Shown: piece after piece, positions 42,397 through 52,547 of the stretch
Layout of the letters: each line of letters starts with the position of its first letter
How positions within the stretch are numbered: the first letter of the stretch is position 1
Source of the DNA: Parapedobacter sp037190485
GTDB taxonomy: Bacteria; Bacteroidota; Bacteroidia; Sphingobacteriales; Sphingobacteriaceae
Assembly: GCA_037190485.1 (NCBI GenBank)
Contig: JBBCJB010000001.1
Span: forward strand, 1-64,000
Length of the DNA stretch: 64,000 nt
Direction of reading: 5' to 3'
Program-made: the position numbers and the translations under genes
Notes under the pieces: generated by a model
The model's input: only the letters and a program-made list of their open reading frames with translations
The model's database searches: none
What the model was told of the DNA's origin: nothing

Positions 42397-43644
42397 ATGG
42401 AAACCAACAGATTAATAGTCAACTCAATAGCTTTGGCAAGCATCGCATTGCTCGGCGCGTGCGGCACGTCGAGACAGGCCGCGTTTCGCGACGATGTCTA
42501 CAATACCAACGCCCGAGCCGTGGAACAAAGCTACCAAAGCCCGGATTATTACTACGATGAATCGGCTGGACAGGATGAACAGTACGCTGAGGGGGGATAT
42601 TACGAAGACGAGTATGCGGACTCAGAAGCGTACAATGACTATTATGCCGACGAATACAGTGACAGCGAGTATGCGAACCGCATCAATCGTTTTTATTACA
42701 ATACGCCGGGGATGATGTATTATGACCCCTGGTTCGATCCGTGGTTTGGCATGAACTCGTTTTACGGACCCGGATGGGGCTGGGGTGGCGGCTGGAACCT
42801 TGGCTTCGGCTGGGGCGGTGGCATGGGCCTCGGTTGGGGTGGCGGCTGGGGCCTCGGTTGGGGCAGCAGCTGGTATAACCCTTACTTCGGTGGCTACTGG
42901 GGCTGGGGATCACCCTATTACGGCCGTGGCTTCGGCGGCCCTTACGCTTACAACCGTTGGGGTTGGGGCGGCGGCTGGGGCGGCTGGGGAGGTTACTATC
43001 CCGGCTACTATTCGGTCGACAACCGTCGATTCACGACCCGTACCTCATCGCGTGACCGTGTCGGTGTCCGTACGTCCCGCACATCGAGCCGCTCCGCGGT
43101 TTCGCGCACGGCGATCTCTCGCGACGCCAATGGACGGATCTCCACGCGTACCGTTGCCACCAGGGGCACCGCCGGTAGCGGCGGCACCCGCACTTCCGCC
43201 ACGCGCGGCAGCGCTTCTTCCGGTGTCCGTGGCAGCACCCGGGAAGCGGTGCGCCCGAGTGGAACGACACGCGGTACGGAAGGCGTACGGAGCGGCACGA
43301 CCCGCCGTCCGGCTGGCGAAGCGGTACGCCCCTCAGGCACGACCCGCCGACCGACGGAAGCCACGAGGCCTACTTCCACTCGCCCATCCGGCAGCAGCGC
43401 GAGACCGGCCTCTTCCAGCGGGCGGCCTTCGGGAAGCAGCGCGCGACCGGCATCAAGCAGCGGCCGGTCATCCGGCGGCAGCAGTGCACGTCCGGCGTCA
43501 TCTTCGGGCAGCAGCTCAAGGGGCTCTTCCGTGTCCCCGCCCTCTCGATCCTCCGGCTCGTCAAGTGGCAGCAGCAGCCGTGGCAGCAGTAGCGGAAGCA
43601 GCAGTAGCCGTGGCGGTGGTGGTGGAGGCCGTGGCCGCGGATAA
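42397..43644 (+). CDS. Lipoprotein with Gly/Trp/Tyr-rich and Ser/Arg-rich low-complexity regions
   Basis: A 415-aa protein (METNRLIVNSIALASIALLG) with a lipobox (LLGAC) and a GAAGAAG-type leader. After an acidic Tyr-rich segment (about 45-95, YYDESAG, YADEYSDSEY) comes a Gly/Trp/Tyr stretch (about 120-205, repeated GWGGGW and GWGS units), then a long Arg/Ser/Thr/Gly/Pro tail built of repeats such as SSARPASSSG and ending in GGGGGGRGRG. Such regions may self-assemble or bind surfaces; function is unknown. The repeats make slippage likely, and the tail varies in length. The porin gene follows after 26 nt. Confidence 0.75.
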   Translation: METNRLIVNSIALASIALLGACGTSRQAAFRDDVYNTNARAVEQSYQSPDYYYDESAGQDEQYAEGGYYEDEYADSEAYNDYYADEYSDSEYANRINRFYYNTPGMMYYDPWFDPWFGMNSFYGPGWGWGGGWNLGFGWGGGMGLGWGGGWGLGWGSSWYNPYFGGYWGWGSPYYGRGFGGPYAYNRWGWGGGWGGWGGYYPGYYSVDNRRFTTRTSSRDRVGVRTSRTSSRSAVSRTAISRDANGRISTRTVATRGTAGSGGTRTSATRGSASSGVRGSTREAVRPSGTTRGTEGVRSGTTRRPAGEAVRPSGTTRRPTEATRPTSTRPSGSSARPASSSGRPSGSSARPASSSGRSSGGSSARPASSSGSSSRGSSVSPPSRSSGSSSGSSSRGSSSGSSSSRGGGGGGRGRG

Positions 43645-43670
43645 CGTTTTCTTAGAACCCGACCATGATC

Positions 43671-45212
43671 ATGTACAAGCGAATAGCACTTTCTTTGATG
43701 CTGTCAGGTGTATCTTGCCTGGCGTTGCAGGCGCAGTACCTCCAAGACGTTCTTCGGTTTTCGCAACCTGAATCCGGCGCCACGGCCCGGTTCAAGGCGT
43801 TGGGAAATGCCCAGACCGCTTTGGGTGGCGATTTGAGTTCCATCTCGGGCAATCCGGCCGGCCTCGGTTTCTTCAGCCAGTCGGACATCAGCCTATCGCT
43901 GGATTACATCAATGACCTCAACAAGGCCAGCTATTTTGGTGAAAACAGCCAACATAGCGTCGATAAAATCGGCTTCAACCAAGTTGGAGCCGTATTCCAT
44001 ATCCCGGCACGCCGTGCGCGGGGCAGCAACCTCTCTTCGGGCTGGCTAAACTTCAATATCGGCGTCGCCTACAACAAGACCAATAATTTCAATTCCACCG
44101 TGGGTTTTACCGGTGTCAATCCCGAGAGCAGCATCGCCGACTTCATGACCTATGAAGACGGCACCGTACACGGTGATTTCGGCTGGGATGCGGGCTTGAT
44201 CGACGAAATCCCGTTGCAGGGCGGTGGGTATGGCTATGTTCCGATGACGGTACTGGACAATGTGCAGACCGTCATGAACCGCGAAAAGGGCTTTCAGTCC
44301 GAAACCAACGTCTCCTTCGGTGCGAACTACAGCAACAGGTTCTACATCGGCGGCAGCGTGGCCTTCACCCACGTGAACAACGACATCAACTACCGCTACG
44401 TGGAGAACGGCCGGTTCGAGAACTTCGGGTATATATTCGCGGACAACCCCGAATCGCGCTTTGTCGATCCCACGCACGATGATTACGATACGTTCAACCC
44501 CTACCTGGAAGCCGATTACGACTACGACGAAGAAAATTGGTCCACGACAACCGGAAGTGGTTTCAACGCCAAGCTGGGATTGATCTACAAACCCATCGAC
44601 CAGGTGCAGATCGGCCTTTCGGCCACATCGCCCACGTGGTACCGGCTTACCAACGACTATGCGGATTTTTTCGTCGTCGACTACTACATGGTCGATGGCA
44701 GCGACGATTTTTATGAATATCCCGAGGAAGAGAGCTACTACGAGTACAACCTGCGTACACCGTACCGGATCAATGCGGGGATTGCCACCGTATTGGGGCA
44801 AGGCCTCATCAGTGCCGACGTGGAATACGTCGACTACGCCAGCATGACGTTCTCTTCGGTAAACTCGAATACGGACACCCGGATGAACGACCAGATCCAA
44901 AATAATTTCACCGGCGCCTTCAATTTCCGTATCGGCGGTGAATACCTGATTGCCCCCGCATTCCTGCTACGGGCGGGTTACGGCCACGGCGGAAGTCCTT
45001 ACAGCGGTTTTGAATCGACAACACAGACCGTTTCGGCGGGCTTGGGCTACCGCGTGAACAACGTTTACATCGATCTTGCCTACCGGAACTTCAGCCAGAA
45101 GTATGGTTGGCGCACATACGAACTGGATGATGCCAACAATCACGTAAGCCCCGTGGCAGACATCACCAATTCGCGGAACAGCATGTTCTTGACCGTCGGG
45201 TTGAAGTTCTAG
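43671..45212 (+). CDS. FadL/OmpP1-type outer-membrane porin
   Basis: A 513-aa protein when started at ATG 43671 (MYKRIALSLMLSGVSCLALQ, leader ending at ALQAQ); ATG 43665 adds two residues. The early SGNPAGLGFFSQSDISLSLDY and the many alternating beta-strands with aromatic edges are typical of the OmpP1/FadL/TodX family of outer-membrane transporters for hydrophobic compounds. It ends in Phe, as beta-barrel proteins often do (NSMFLTVGLKF). Substrate is unknown. It is 26 nt after the low-complexity lipoprotein and may be cotranscribed. Confidence 0.88.
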   Translation: MYKRIALSLMLSGVSCLALQAQYLQDVLRFSQPESGATARFKALGNAQTALGGDLSSISGNPAGLGFFSQSDISLSLDYINDLNKASYFGENSQHSVDKIGFNQVGAVFHIPARRARGSNLSSGWLNFNIGVAYNKTNNFNSTVGFTGVNPESSIADFMTYEDGTVHGDFGWDAGLIDEIPLQGGGYGYVPMTVLDNVQTVMNREKGFQSETNVSFGANYSNRFYIGGSVAFTHVNNDINYRYVENGRFENFGYIFADNPESRFVDPTHDDYDTFNPYLEADYDYDEENWSTTTGSGFNAKLGLIYKPIDQVQIGLSATSPTWYRLTNDYADFFVVDYYMVDGSDDFYEYPEEESYYEYNLRTPYRINAGIATVLGQGLISADVEYVDYASMTFSSVNSNTDTRMNDQIQNNFTGAFNFRIGGEYLIAPAFLLRAGYGHGGSPYSGFESTTQTVSAGLGYRVNNVYIDLAYRNFSQKYGWRTYELDDANNHVSPVADITNSRNSMFLTVGLKF

Positions 45213-45262
45213 TTGCCCAAGCGATAAAGAAGGGCTGCCGCTAGTTTAGGGGTCTTGCCCGT

Positions 45263-48163
45263 TCAATGGCCACGCACGGGCAATTGGCTATCGAGCACAA
45301 ATAGGTTGCCCTCGTCATCCAGTCCCTCCAGGTGGACGGTATAGCTACCCGGCAGATCGCCGGTATAGAAAGTCACGGTGGCCTCCCCCGCTTCATCCGT
45401 GAGGATAAATGGCTCCCAATGGATCGTCGAGCGAAGATCCGGCAAACCTGACGCTTGGCCCGGCGTATACCGAGGCCGGTAAAACTCCGTTGGCCAACTG
45501 AATGGCATCGGTTTGAAATGCACGACCCCGGGCTTATTCCGATTGAAAAGCCCCCTCCCATCACGCGTGGTGATCTCGATATAAACGGGATCGAAGCCCA
45601 TCGATCGGCTGGTTGCGCTCAGCTGGTTGACGCGACCATGGCCCTGGGCTCCGGGTGCGAGCGCCTGTTGTGCCAGTTGGGCTTCACTTGATGCGGATAC
45701 GAGGTCTGCGCCATCCAGGAAGCGGGCTTGGTAACGCGACCCGTACTGCATGCCCGATATCACTTCGATGCCTTGCAACTGATCGACCGTATAGTTTTCC
45801 AAGTAGCTTCGTACGAAAAGTAGGTAGTCGTTGTCCGTCACCGCTTCCTCGGGCTCATAGAAATGGTCGATTTCCATACCGTCGAATAAAAATCGAATCG
45901 GCCTCGGGCCCGCCATGAACGCGGGCTTCCCTCCCCTCCCACGCGGGAACATCCCGATCTGGAAGCCGTCTACTTTCTTTGCGAGCACGTCCAGCAGCTT
46001 GGCTTTCCCTTCTTCTAGCAAATCCCCTTCCGTCAGCACCTGATCGGCAAACCCGGAGCCATTCAGGTTCCACGAACCGCGCACGCGCTTTCGTGCGGTC
46101 ACGGTAGCCTCCTGCAGCATGATGGACCGGAGGTCGCCACCACCAGCACCGAAAATCCGTTGGCTAAGGTGTTTGCGCCCGTCGTCAATCCGCCGTCGCA
46201 AGCTGGTGTCCAGATTGACGTACCAAGGTATTTCGGCCGCTTCGGAATGTCGATTGGGTAATGCGGCAGGCTTCGCATCCGGCAGGAGCTCGACACCGAC
46301 ATTGAAGCTCTTGTCGCGCTTGTTCAAGGCCGTTATCACGAAGCCCAGGGTATCGAAGGCGGGGAACCGTTCGAATCGGAACATGCCCCGCTCATCGGTC
46401 AGGGTGTCTGTCACGAAAGCGGCCTTGCCAACGGCCGCCAACGTGACACGGGTCTCGCCCAATGGCTTGTTGAAACCGCTCCTGACGGTACCCGCAATCC
46501 GGAAATACGGCTCGCGATGATGCTCGAAATCGCGCACGCTACCCAATAGGGACTGGTCGTACCGTACCCACCCTTGCGTCAACAGCAGGTTGTCGAGCGC
46601 CAGGCGTGCAGCGCTATCGCCCGTTAGGTAAAACGATGGTCCTTCGATCGCACCGCGCAATTCGGACGACAGCAGGTAGCGGCTGCGGATCGTCTCGCCC
46701 AGGCTATCGGGCGCGTAACGCCCATTGTCCGTTACGGCGATCGAAAAATTACCCCGTATCGGCTTGCCGGCAAGGTCTTGTACGTTGATGCGCAGCGCCA
46801 CGCTGTCGCGCGCACGGTAGTCGGCACGGTGGGGCGTTACGGCTACCGAGGGTACCTGCGTGGCCGATCGGTTGTACACGATGCGCGACGCGAGGGTCCT
46901 GCCGCCTCCATCCATCAGCGAAAAATTGATGATGCCTTCCGGGAAATCGCCCGCCTTTACGTGGACATACAGCATGTTTTCGTTGACGCCGATCGGGATG
47001 CCATAGCACAATAGCCCCCTTGCCTGGCCCACGAGTATCAATCCGTTGCCAAATGCATTTTCCGTTCCCAGCACCTGCAGTGCGAATCGTCCAGGCGCGC
47101 TCAACGATTCCTCGTGGTGCAACACCACGCCCTCGGCCCGTTGTTCCGGCAAGGGATAGGTGGCCCTGCTCCCATCTTCGAATTCCACATGGGCAAAATA
47201 ACGCCCCTTTGGCAACCCCGGCAACGTCAAGCGCCCCATGCCCCGCTGGAACGTGGCAAACGAGCCCATCTCCGCGCCGTCCTCGGCCTTGACAACCCCT
47301 TTGGCCCCGATGCCTTTGCCATCCCGCCCCACGGCCTTGACCCCGAACAAGGCAGGCATATCCACCAACCAATGCCCGCTCTCCGGAAGGAATTGTACAT
47401 CGTAGTCAGCATGCGGCAACGCGGTAGACAACGGGAATCGTGCCCGTTCCTCGCCATCGCTCCGCAGGACGACCAGGATGTCATCGAGCCGATCCGCTTC
47501 GGCCAGCTCATATTCCAGGTCAATCCTCCCCGAACCATCGACCACGGCGCGTTGTTCGGCCAGCTGCTTGTCGCCGCGCTCCAACGACGCGGCGATCGCT
47601 TGCGGTGAAAAACGCGTGCCATCCAGTTTCTGCAATTGCAAATCCAAATCAAGCCGCTGCCTCCCGCCCGCCTTCGAAACCGCTATCGGCCCCATGTCTA
47701 CCGACCATTCTTGCGTATAATCGCCCGAAACCTCGATGTGTCGATGACAGAAATAGGCATCCCCGAAATTCTGCAGCCATTGCGTATAGGCGCGCATCAT
47801 GAAACGACCCGGCCCCGTGATCGCGGGGTCGAGGGCGAATTCGCCGTTGGCCGAGCCCCCCAACACCACCAACCGGGACCGGTGGAGCAATTCACCGCTG
47901 CCATCCACCAACTCGACATAGGCAATGCCACTCACGTTGGATGGCGCGCCCGTGACCCCGTCCATGACGTAGGCTTTATACCAGATGGTATCGCCCAGGA
48001 TATAGCTTGATTTGTCGAGATGGAGATGGATTTTTTCCAACGGGGCTCGACGACGCAGGCTATCCAACGCCTGTTCTACCCCATAGATGGCATCTACCTG
48101 TGCAACCGCCGATGGAGCCAGCCAAAGCATGGCCATCAGTAATGGATAGTGGAAACGATACAT
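45263..48163 (-). CDS. Large exported MG2/carboxypeptidase-like surface protein
   Basis: A 966-aa protein started at ATG 48163, which opens a signal peptide (MYRFHYPLLMAMLWLAPSA); the open frame to 48274 adds an Arg-run and no leader. Residues about 30-150 match the macroglobulin MG2-like opening seen in many Bacteroidota surface proteins (EKIHLHLDKSSYILGDTIWYKAYV, quoted as HLHLDKSSYILGDTIWYKAY). Later parts carry beta-sandwich repeats and a plug-like segment (LQGIEVISGMQYGS) near the end. It is probably a surface or periplasmic protein linked to TonB-dependent systems; ligand unknown. Confidence 0.85.
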   Translation of the reverse strand: MYRFHYPLLMAMLWLAPSAVAQVDAIYGVEQALDSLRRRAPLEKIHLHLDKSSYILGDTIWYKAYVMDGVTGAPSNVSGIAYVELVDGSGELLHRSRLVVLGGSANGEFALDPAITGPGRFMMRAYTQWLQNFGDAYFCHRHIEVSGDYTQEWSVDMGPIAVSKAGGRQRLDLDLQLQKLDGTRFSPQAIAASLERGDKQLAEQRAVVDGSGRIDLEYELAEADRLDDILVVLRSDGEERARFPLSTALPHADYDVQFLPESGHWLVDMPALFGVKAVGRDGKGIGAKGVVKAEDGAEMGSFATFQRGMGRLTLPGLPKGRYFAHVEFEDGSRATYPLPEQRAEGVVLHHEESLSAPGRFALQVLGTENAFGNGLILVGQARGLLCYGIPIGVNENMLYVHVKAGDFPEGIINFSLMDGGGRTLASRIVYNRSATQVPSVAVTPHRADYRARDSVALRINVQDLAGKPIRGNFSIAVTDNGRYAPDSLGETIRSRYLLSSELRGAIEGPSFYLTGDSAARLALDNLLLTQGWVRYDQSLLGSVRDFEHHREPYFRIAGTVRSGFNKPLGETRVTLAAVGKAAFVTDTLTDERGMFRFERFPAFDTLGFVITALNKRDKSFNVGVELLPDAKPAALPNRHSEAAEIPWYVNLDTSLRRRIDDGRKHLSQRIFGAGGGDLRSIMLQEATVTARKRVRGSWNLNGSGFADQVLTEGDLLEEGKAKLLDVLAKKVDGFQIGMFPRGRGGKPAFMAGPRPIRFLFDGMEIDHFYEPEEAVTDNDYLLFVRSYLENYTVDQLQGIEVISGMQYGSRYQARFLDGADLVSASSEAQLAQQALAPGAQGHGRVNQLSATSRSMGFDPVYIEITTRDGRGLFNRNKPGVVHFKPMPFSWPTEFYRPRYTPGQASGLPDLRSTIHWEPFILTDEAGEATVTFYTGDLPGSYTVHLEGLDDEGNLFVLDSQLPVRGH

Positions 48164-48270
48164 GCGTATACTCTTCTTTGGTTCGTAATAATATGGTGTT
48201 TGTTTGGTGCAAGATACACCATAATATTCATTCTGCGATAAAAAAAGCGAGAAACGACGCCGACGACGTC

Positions 48271-48888
48271 TCACCGGGTGCCGATAAAGGCGATATCCAC
48301 GCCCTGCAGTTTCCTTAGTTTAGCCAGCACCTGTTCTACCTGTTGCTGCCTGACGTCCATCCTCACGGCACAACGCATGTCGAAACGTTGGTCCAAGACC
48401 ACCAAGGCTTCATCCTTCACGATGCGCATCACCTCGTTCATCATCGGGTAGTCAAACGAAACCTCGTAGACATCATTGACGGTCCGCTCGACGATATCGG
48501 CTATTGACAGCGCCTCCTGTGTCGCTGATCTATACGCGTTGATGAGCCCGGGCACGCCGAGCAACGTGCCGCCGAAGTAACGCACCACCACCACGAGCAC
48601 ATCCGTGACGTCGGCCGATAACAGGGCATTCAGTATGGGCCGCCCGGCGGTCCCGGAAGGTTCACCATCATCGTTGACGCGGAATACCGAGCGGTTGGGC
48701 GATAACCTCCAGGCCCAACAATGATGACGGGCCTTCGGATGCTGCGCCTTCAAGCCAGCCACCAGCTCCTTTACACGTGCTTCGTCCTTGAGCGGATAGG
48801 CATAAGCGATGAATTTGCTTCCTTTGTCTTTGTATATCCCTTCTACCGGCGAAGCGATAGTCCTGTATGTATCATCGAATAGACTCAC
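48271..48888 (-). CDS. IMPACT/YigZ family protein
   Basis: A 205-aa protein starting at GTG 48888 (VSLFDDTYRT), which overlaps the upstream transporter as GTGA. The IMPACT domain is shown by GIYKDKGSKFIAYAYPL, HHCWAWRL, NDDGEPSGTAGRPIL and VVVVRYFGGTLLGVPGLINAY, cited in parts. A small C-terminal domain follows (DMRCAVRMDVRQQQVEQVL). Related proteins influence stress translation in eukaryotes; the bacterial role is unclear. A longer in-frame start at 49350 lies inside the transporter gene and is not used. Confidence 0.9.
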   Translation of the reverse strand: MSLFDDTYRTIASPVEGIYKDKGSKFIAYAYPLKDEARVKELVAGLKAQHPKARHHCWAWRLSPNRSVFRVNDDGEPSGTAGRPILNALLSADVTDVLVVVVRYFGGTLLGVPGLINAYRSATQEALSIADIVERTVNDVYEVSFDYPMMNEVMRIVKDEALVVLDQRFDMRCAVRMDVRQQQVEQVLAKLRKLQGVDIAFIGTR

Positions 48889-49748
48889 GAAAAAGCAATG
48901 ACAAGTACCGAAACGATCGCTAAAATCAGCCCAATTCTGTTGATATTCGACAGCTTCTCGCCAAATACCGAAATACCGATGAGGGCACCAAGCGCAATCA
49001 CCCCGACATTCATTCCCGTAAACACGATGGATGGGCTGTCTGGCAATGCCCGGTGGGCCTTCATATAGAAAAGTATATTGGCGAAGTTGAACGCGCCCAG
49101 GATGCCTCCCCAAAACACCGCATGGATCGAAAACTTCTTTCGCGAAACCTGCAGGTGGTAGGCCAGGAACAGGAATGCCGTGAACATCGCGAGGCAGAAG
49201 ACGACGAACATCGACGTGGTATAAGGTATCCCGGCGAGCTGGGCCAACTGCTTGAATAGGATATCGATGACACCATAACCCAAAAAGACGAGCAAGGGGT
49301 AAAGCCACACGCCGTGGCTTATTCCATGCTGGTTTTTTCCGTTGTGCCAACCGATGCTACATAAGATGCCCAGGATGCCGATGCCGACCCCGGCAAGTTT
49401 ACCGGGTTGCAGCGGCTCATCAAACAGCCAGAATGCCGCGATCAGCGCGATGAAAAGCGAGAGCCGCTGCGCCACCTCCGTGCGCACGATGCCCGCGTAG
49501 CGGATGGATGCACTCAGTGCGACAAAAATCCCGGGCAGCAACACCGACAACGCCAGGTATTGCCAGATCGGGGCGATGCCCAAGAGATTCGGCACCCATG
49601 CCGGACGAAGGAACAGGAAGGTGCACAAGACCGCAACCGGATAATTCCACACGATGATCTGTGCGGTATCGACACCTTGACGCCTCGCCAATTTCAGGAT
49701 AACCGAAACCGTGACGCTGCAAATGACGCTCAACAAGACGTAGACCAT
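48885..49748 (-). CDS. EamA/DMT-family transporter
   Basis: A 287-aa protein with about ten hydrophobic segments and two EamA halves (MVYVLLSVICSVTVSVILKL; GILGILCSIGW; and the ending IGLILAIVSVLVIAFS). DMT transporters export metabolites or nucleotide sugars; the substrate is not readable here. It overlaps the IMPACT gene by 4 nt. It is divergent from valS, with a hairpin (GCGGCT/AGCCGC at 49766-49788) in the 104-bp gap. Confidence 0.88.
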   Translation of the reverse strand: MVYVLLSVICSVTVSVILKLARRQGVDTAQIIVWNYPVAVLCTFLFLRPAWVPNLLGIAPIWQYLALSVLLPGIFVALSASIRYAGIVRTEVAQRLSLFIALIAAFWLFDEPLQPGKLAGVGIGILGILCSIGWHNGKNQHGISHGVWLYPLLVFLGYGVIDILFKQLAQLAGIPYTTSMFVVFCLAMFTAFLFLAYHLQVSRKKFSIHAVFWGGILGAFNFANILFYMKAHRALPDSPSIVFTGMNVGVIALGALIGISVFGEKLSNINRIGLILAIVSVLVIAFS

Positions 49749-49819
49749 ACCTTACCGAAGTAACGGCGGCTAAGATAACAAAAGCCGCGTGCAGTATTGC
49801 TTTACTAAGCAAGTTTCCC

Positions 49820-49827
49820 TAAGTTTG
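49820..49827 (+). promoter_or_regulatory. valS promoter (-7 box)
   Basis: TAAGTTTG matches TAnnTTTG, 25 nt upstream of the valS start at 49853. Confidence 0.65.
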
Positions 49828-49852
49828 CGTCCCTGAAAATGCCGTTGTTCTC

Positions 49853-52489
49853 ATGAGTATATCAAAAACATACAATCCGAAAGACGCCGAAGACAAGTGG
49901 TACGCCTATTGGATGGAGCAAGGATTCTTCCGCTCCGTTCCTGACGGCCGCGAACCGTATACGATCGTGATGCCCCCCCCCAATGTGACGGGGGTGCTCC
50001 ACATGGGGCATATGCTCAACAATACCATCCAGGATGTGCTCGTGCGCCGTGCGCGCATGCAAGGCAAGAACGCCTGTTGGGTGCCGGGCACCGACCACGC
50101 CTCCATCGCCACGGAAGCCAAGGTGGTGGCCATGCTCAAGGACAAAGGCATCGATAAAAAGGACCTCACCCGCGCGCAATTCCTGGAATATGCCTGGGAA
50201 TGGAAGGAAAAGTATGGCGGCATCATCCTGAAACAATTGGAGAGACTAGGGGCATCATGCGATTGGGAGCGCACCCGCTTCACCATGGATCCAGACCTCT
50301 CCGAGGCGGTCATCGACGCGTTCATCAGGCTCTACCGCAAAGGCTACATCTATCGGGGCGTCCGGATGGTCAACTGGGATCCGCAGGGACGCACCGCGCT
50401 GTCGGATGAGGAAGTCATCCGTCGCGAAGTGGATCAAACCCTCTATTACGTGAAATACGCCGTGGGCGATGCAACTGGGGAGCATCCCTCCTACCTCACC
50501 ATCGCCACCACGCGCCCCGAGACGATCATGGCCGATACGGCGGTATGCATCAATCCGAATGACCCGCGCTACGCGCACCTTCGGGGCAAGAAGGCCTTTG
50601 TCCCGTTGATCGATCGTGAAATCCCCATCATCGAAGACGAGTATGTCGACATGGAATTCGGTACCGGTTGCCTCAAGGTAACGCCCGCCCACGACCTGAA
50701 CGACTACGAACTGGGGCAAAGGCACAACCTTCCGGTCATCGACATCCTGAACGATGACGGCACGCTCAATGAGCATGCGGAAATCCTGGTAGGCGAGGAT
50801 CGGTTCAGGGCGCGGAAGGCCATCGCCAAATTATTGGCAGACGCCGGGCACCTCGAGAAAACGGAGCCCTACAAATCGCAGGTGGGCTTTTCCGAACGCA
50901 CCGACGCCGCCATCGAGCCCAAGCTGTCCATGCAGTGGTTCTGCCGCATGGACGAGCTGGCGAAACCCGCCCTGGATTACGTGCTGAACGGCGAGGTCAA
51001 GCTCATCCCCGACAAATTCGTCAACACCTATCGGCATTGGATGGAAAACATCAAGGATTGGACGATCAGCCGCCAGCTGTGGTGGGGCCAACGCATACCG
51101 GCATGGTACAACGCACAGCATGAATGGGTCGTGGCCAAAACCGCCGAAGAGGCCGAGGCTTGCTTCGCGGCAGCAGGCAAACCGAGCGAAGGGCTCCGTC
51201 AGGAAGACGATGTTTTGGACACCTGGTTTTCTTCCGGGCTCTGGCCGATGTCGGTATTCGACGGTACGCGCCGGCCGGAAAACCCGGACATCGATTACTA
51301 TTACCCAACCAACGATCTGGTCACCGCGCCCGAAATCCTGTTTTTCTGGGTGGCGCGCATGATCGTTTTCGGACATGAATACCGGGGGCTTCCGCCCTTC
51401 CGAAACGTTTACCTGACCGGCATCGTGCGCGATAAACTGGGACGCAAGATGTCAAAATCGCTGGGAAACTCGCCAGACCCCATCGAATTGATGGAACGCT
51501 TCGGCACCGATGGTGTACGCGTAGGCATGTTGCTTTCGTCTCCAGCGGGCAACGACCTGATGTTCGACGAGGCTTATTGCGAACAGGGACGCAACTTCGC
51601 GAACAAGATCTGGAACGCCTTCCGGCTGGTAAAGGGTTGGGACGCTGCCGATGTGCCTGCCTCTCCTGCGCAGCGCGAAGCCGCCGATTGGTTTGCGCAT
51701 CGTTTCAATCAGGCCTTGGCCGAAATCGATGCGCATTTCGCGGGCTACCGGATATCGGATGCCTTGATGGCAACCTACAAGCTGGTGTGGGACGACTTCT
51801 GCTCGTGGTACCTCGAGTTGGTCAAACCCGCGTATCAACAGCCCATCCCACGAGAAACGCTTGAAGCGACGACGACGCTCTTCGAGTCCGTGTTGAAGCT
51901 CATCCACCCGTTCATGCCTTTCATCAGCGAAGAACTGTGGCACGACGAACTGTTCGGCACCCGCGAAGAAACGGATTGCTGCATCGTTGCCGAATACCCG
52001 AAAGGGAACGCCTTCGATGAACGGGAATTGGCCGCCTTCGCCACCGTACAGCAGGTCGTGTCCGAAATCAGGAACATCAGGAATACCAAACAGGTGTCGC
52101 CCAAAACGCCGCTCCCGTTGGCCATCAACGCTTCGTCCGGCATCGATTTCGGGCGTTATGCCGAGAGCATCCAGAAGATGGCCAATGTATCGTCGGTTTC
52201 GTTCGGTGAGACCAAACAGCCGGGATCGACCACGTTCCTGGTTGGCACGGATGAATTCTCGGTCGATCTGGCGGGAAACGTAAACGTAGCCGCCGAGAAA
52301 GAACGTATCGGCAAGGAAATCGATTACCTGCACGGCTTCCTGAAAGCGGTAGACGCGAAGCTGGCCAACGAACGGTTCGTGCAAAACGCCAAACCCGAAA
52401 TCGTTGCCAATGAACGCAACAAGAAAGCCGATGCCGAAGCGAAGATCAAGATCCTGGCCGAGCACCTCCAAAACCTCGAGGGTTCTTGA
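49853..52489 (+). CDS. valS: Valyl-tRNA synthetase
   Basis: An 878-aa class I synthetase (MSISKTYNPKDAEDKWYAYW). The HIGH-type motif is PPPNVTGVLHMGHMLN (about 42-57) and the KMSKS motif is GRKMSKSLGN (about 530). The editing domain spans about 190-340 (TRPETIMADTAVC; GTGCLKVTPAHDLNDYE). The C-terminal coiled coil (VNVAAEKERIGKEIDYLHGFL) is the usual tRNA-binding tail. It charges tRNA-Val and removes mischarged Thr. Length and motifs are standard. Confidence 0.97.
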   Translation: MSISKTYNPKDAEDKWYAYWMEQGFFRSVPDGREPYTIVMPPPNVTGVLHMGHMLNNTIQDVLVRRARMQGKNACWVPGTDHASIATEAKVVAMLKDKGIDKKDLTRAQFLEYAWEWKEKYGGIILKQLERLGASCDWERTRFTMDPDLSEAVIDAFIRLYRKGYIYRGVRMVNWDPQGRTALSDEEVIRREVDQTLYYVKYAVGDATGEHPSYLTIATTRPETIMADTAVCINPNDPRYAHLRGKKAFVPLIDREIPIIEDEYVDMEFGTGCLKVTPAHDLNDYELGQRHNLPVIDILNDDGTLNEHAEILVGEDRFRARKAIAKLLADAGHLEKTEPYKSQVGFSERTDAAIEPKLSMQWFCRMDELAKPALDYVLNGEVKLIPDKFVNTYRHWMENIKDWTISRQLWWGQRIPAWYNAQHEWVVAKTAEEAEACFAAAGKPSEGLRQEDDVLDTWFSSGLWPMSVFDGTRRPENPDIDYYYPTNDLVTAPEILFFWVARMIVFGHEYRGLPPFRNVYLTGIVRDKLGRKMSKSLGNSPDPIELMERFGTDGVRVGMLLSSPAGNDLMFDEAYCEQGRNFANKIWNAFRLVKGWDAADVPASPAQREAADWFAHRFNQALAEIDAHFAGYRISDALMATYKLVWDDFCSWYLELVKPAYQQPIPRETLEATTTLFESVLKLIHPFMPFISEELWHDELFGTREETDCCIVAEYPKGNAFDERELAAFATVQQVVSEIRNIRNTKQVSPKTPLPLAINASSGIDFGRYAESIQKMANVSSVSFGETKQPGSTTFLVGTDEFSVDLAGNVNVAAEKERIGKEIDYLHGFLKAVDAKLANERFVQNAKPEIVANERNKKADAEAKIKILAEHLQNLEGS

Positions 52490-52547
52490 TTTTTACATTT
52501 TTTTTGCTAGTTTAGCCCACATAAATTCAAAAACACGCTATAACGTT

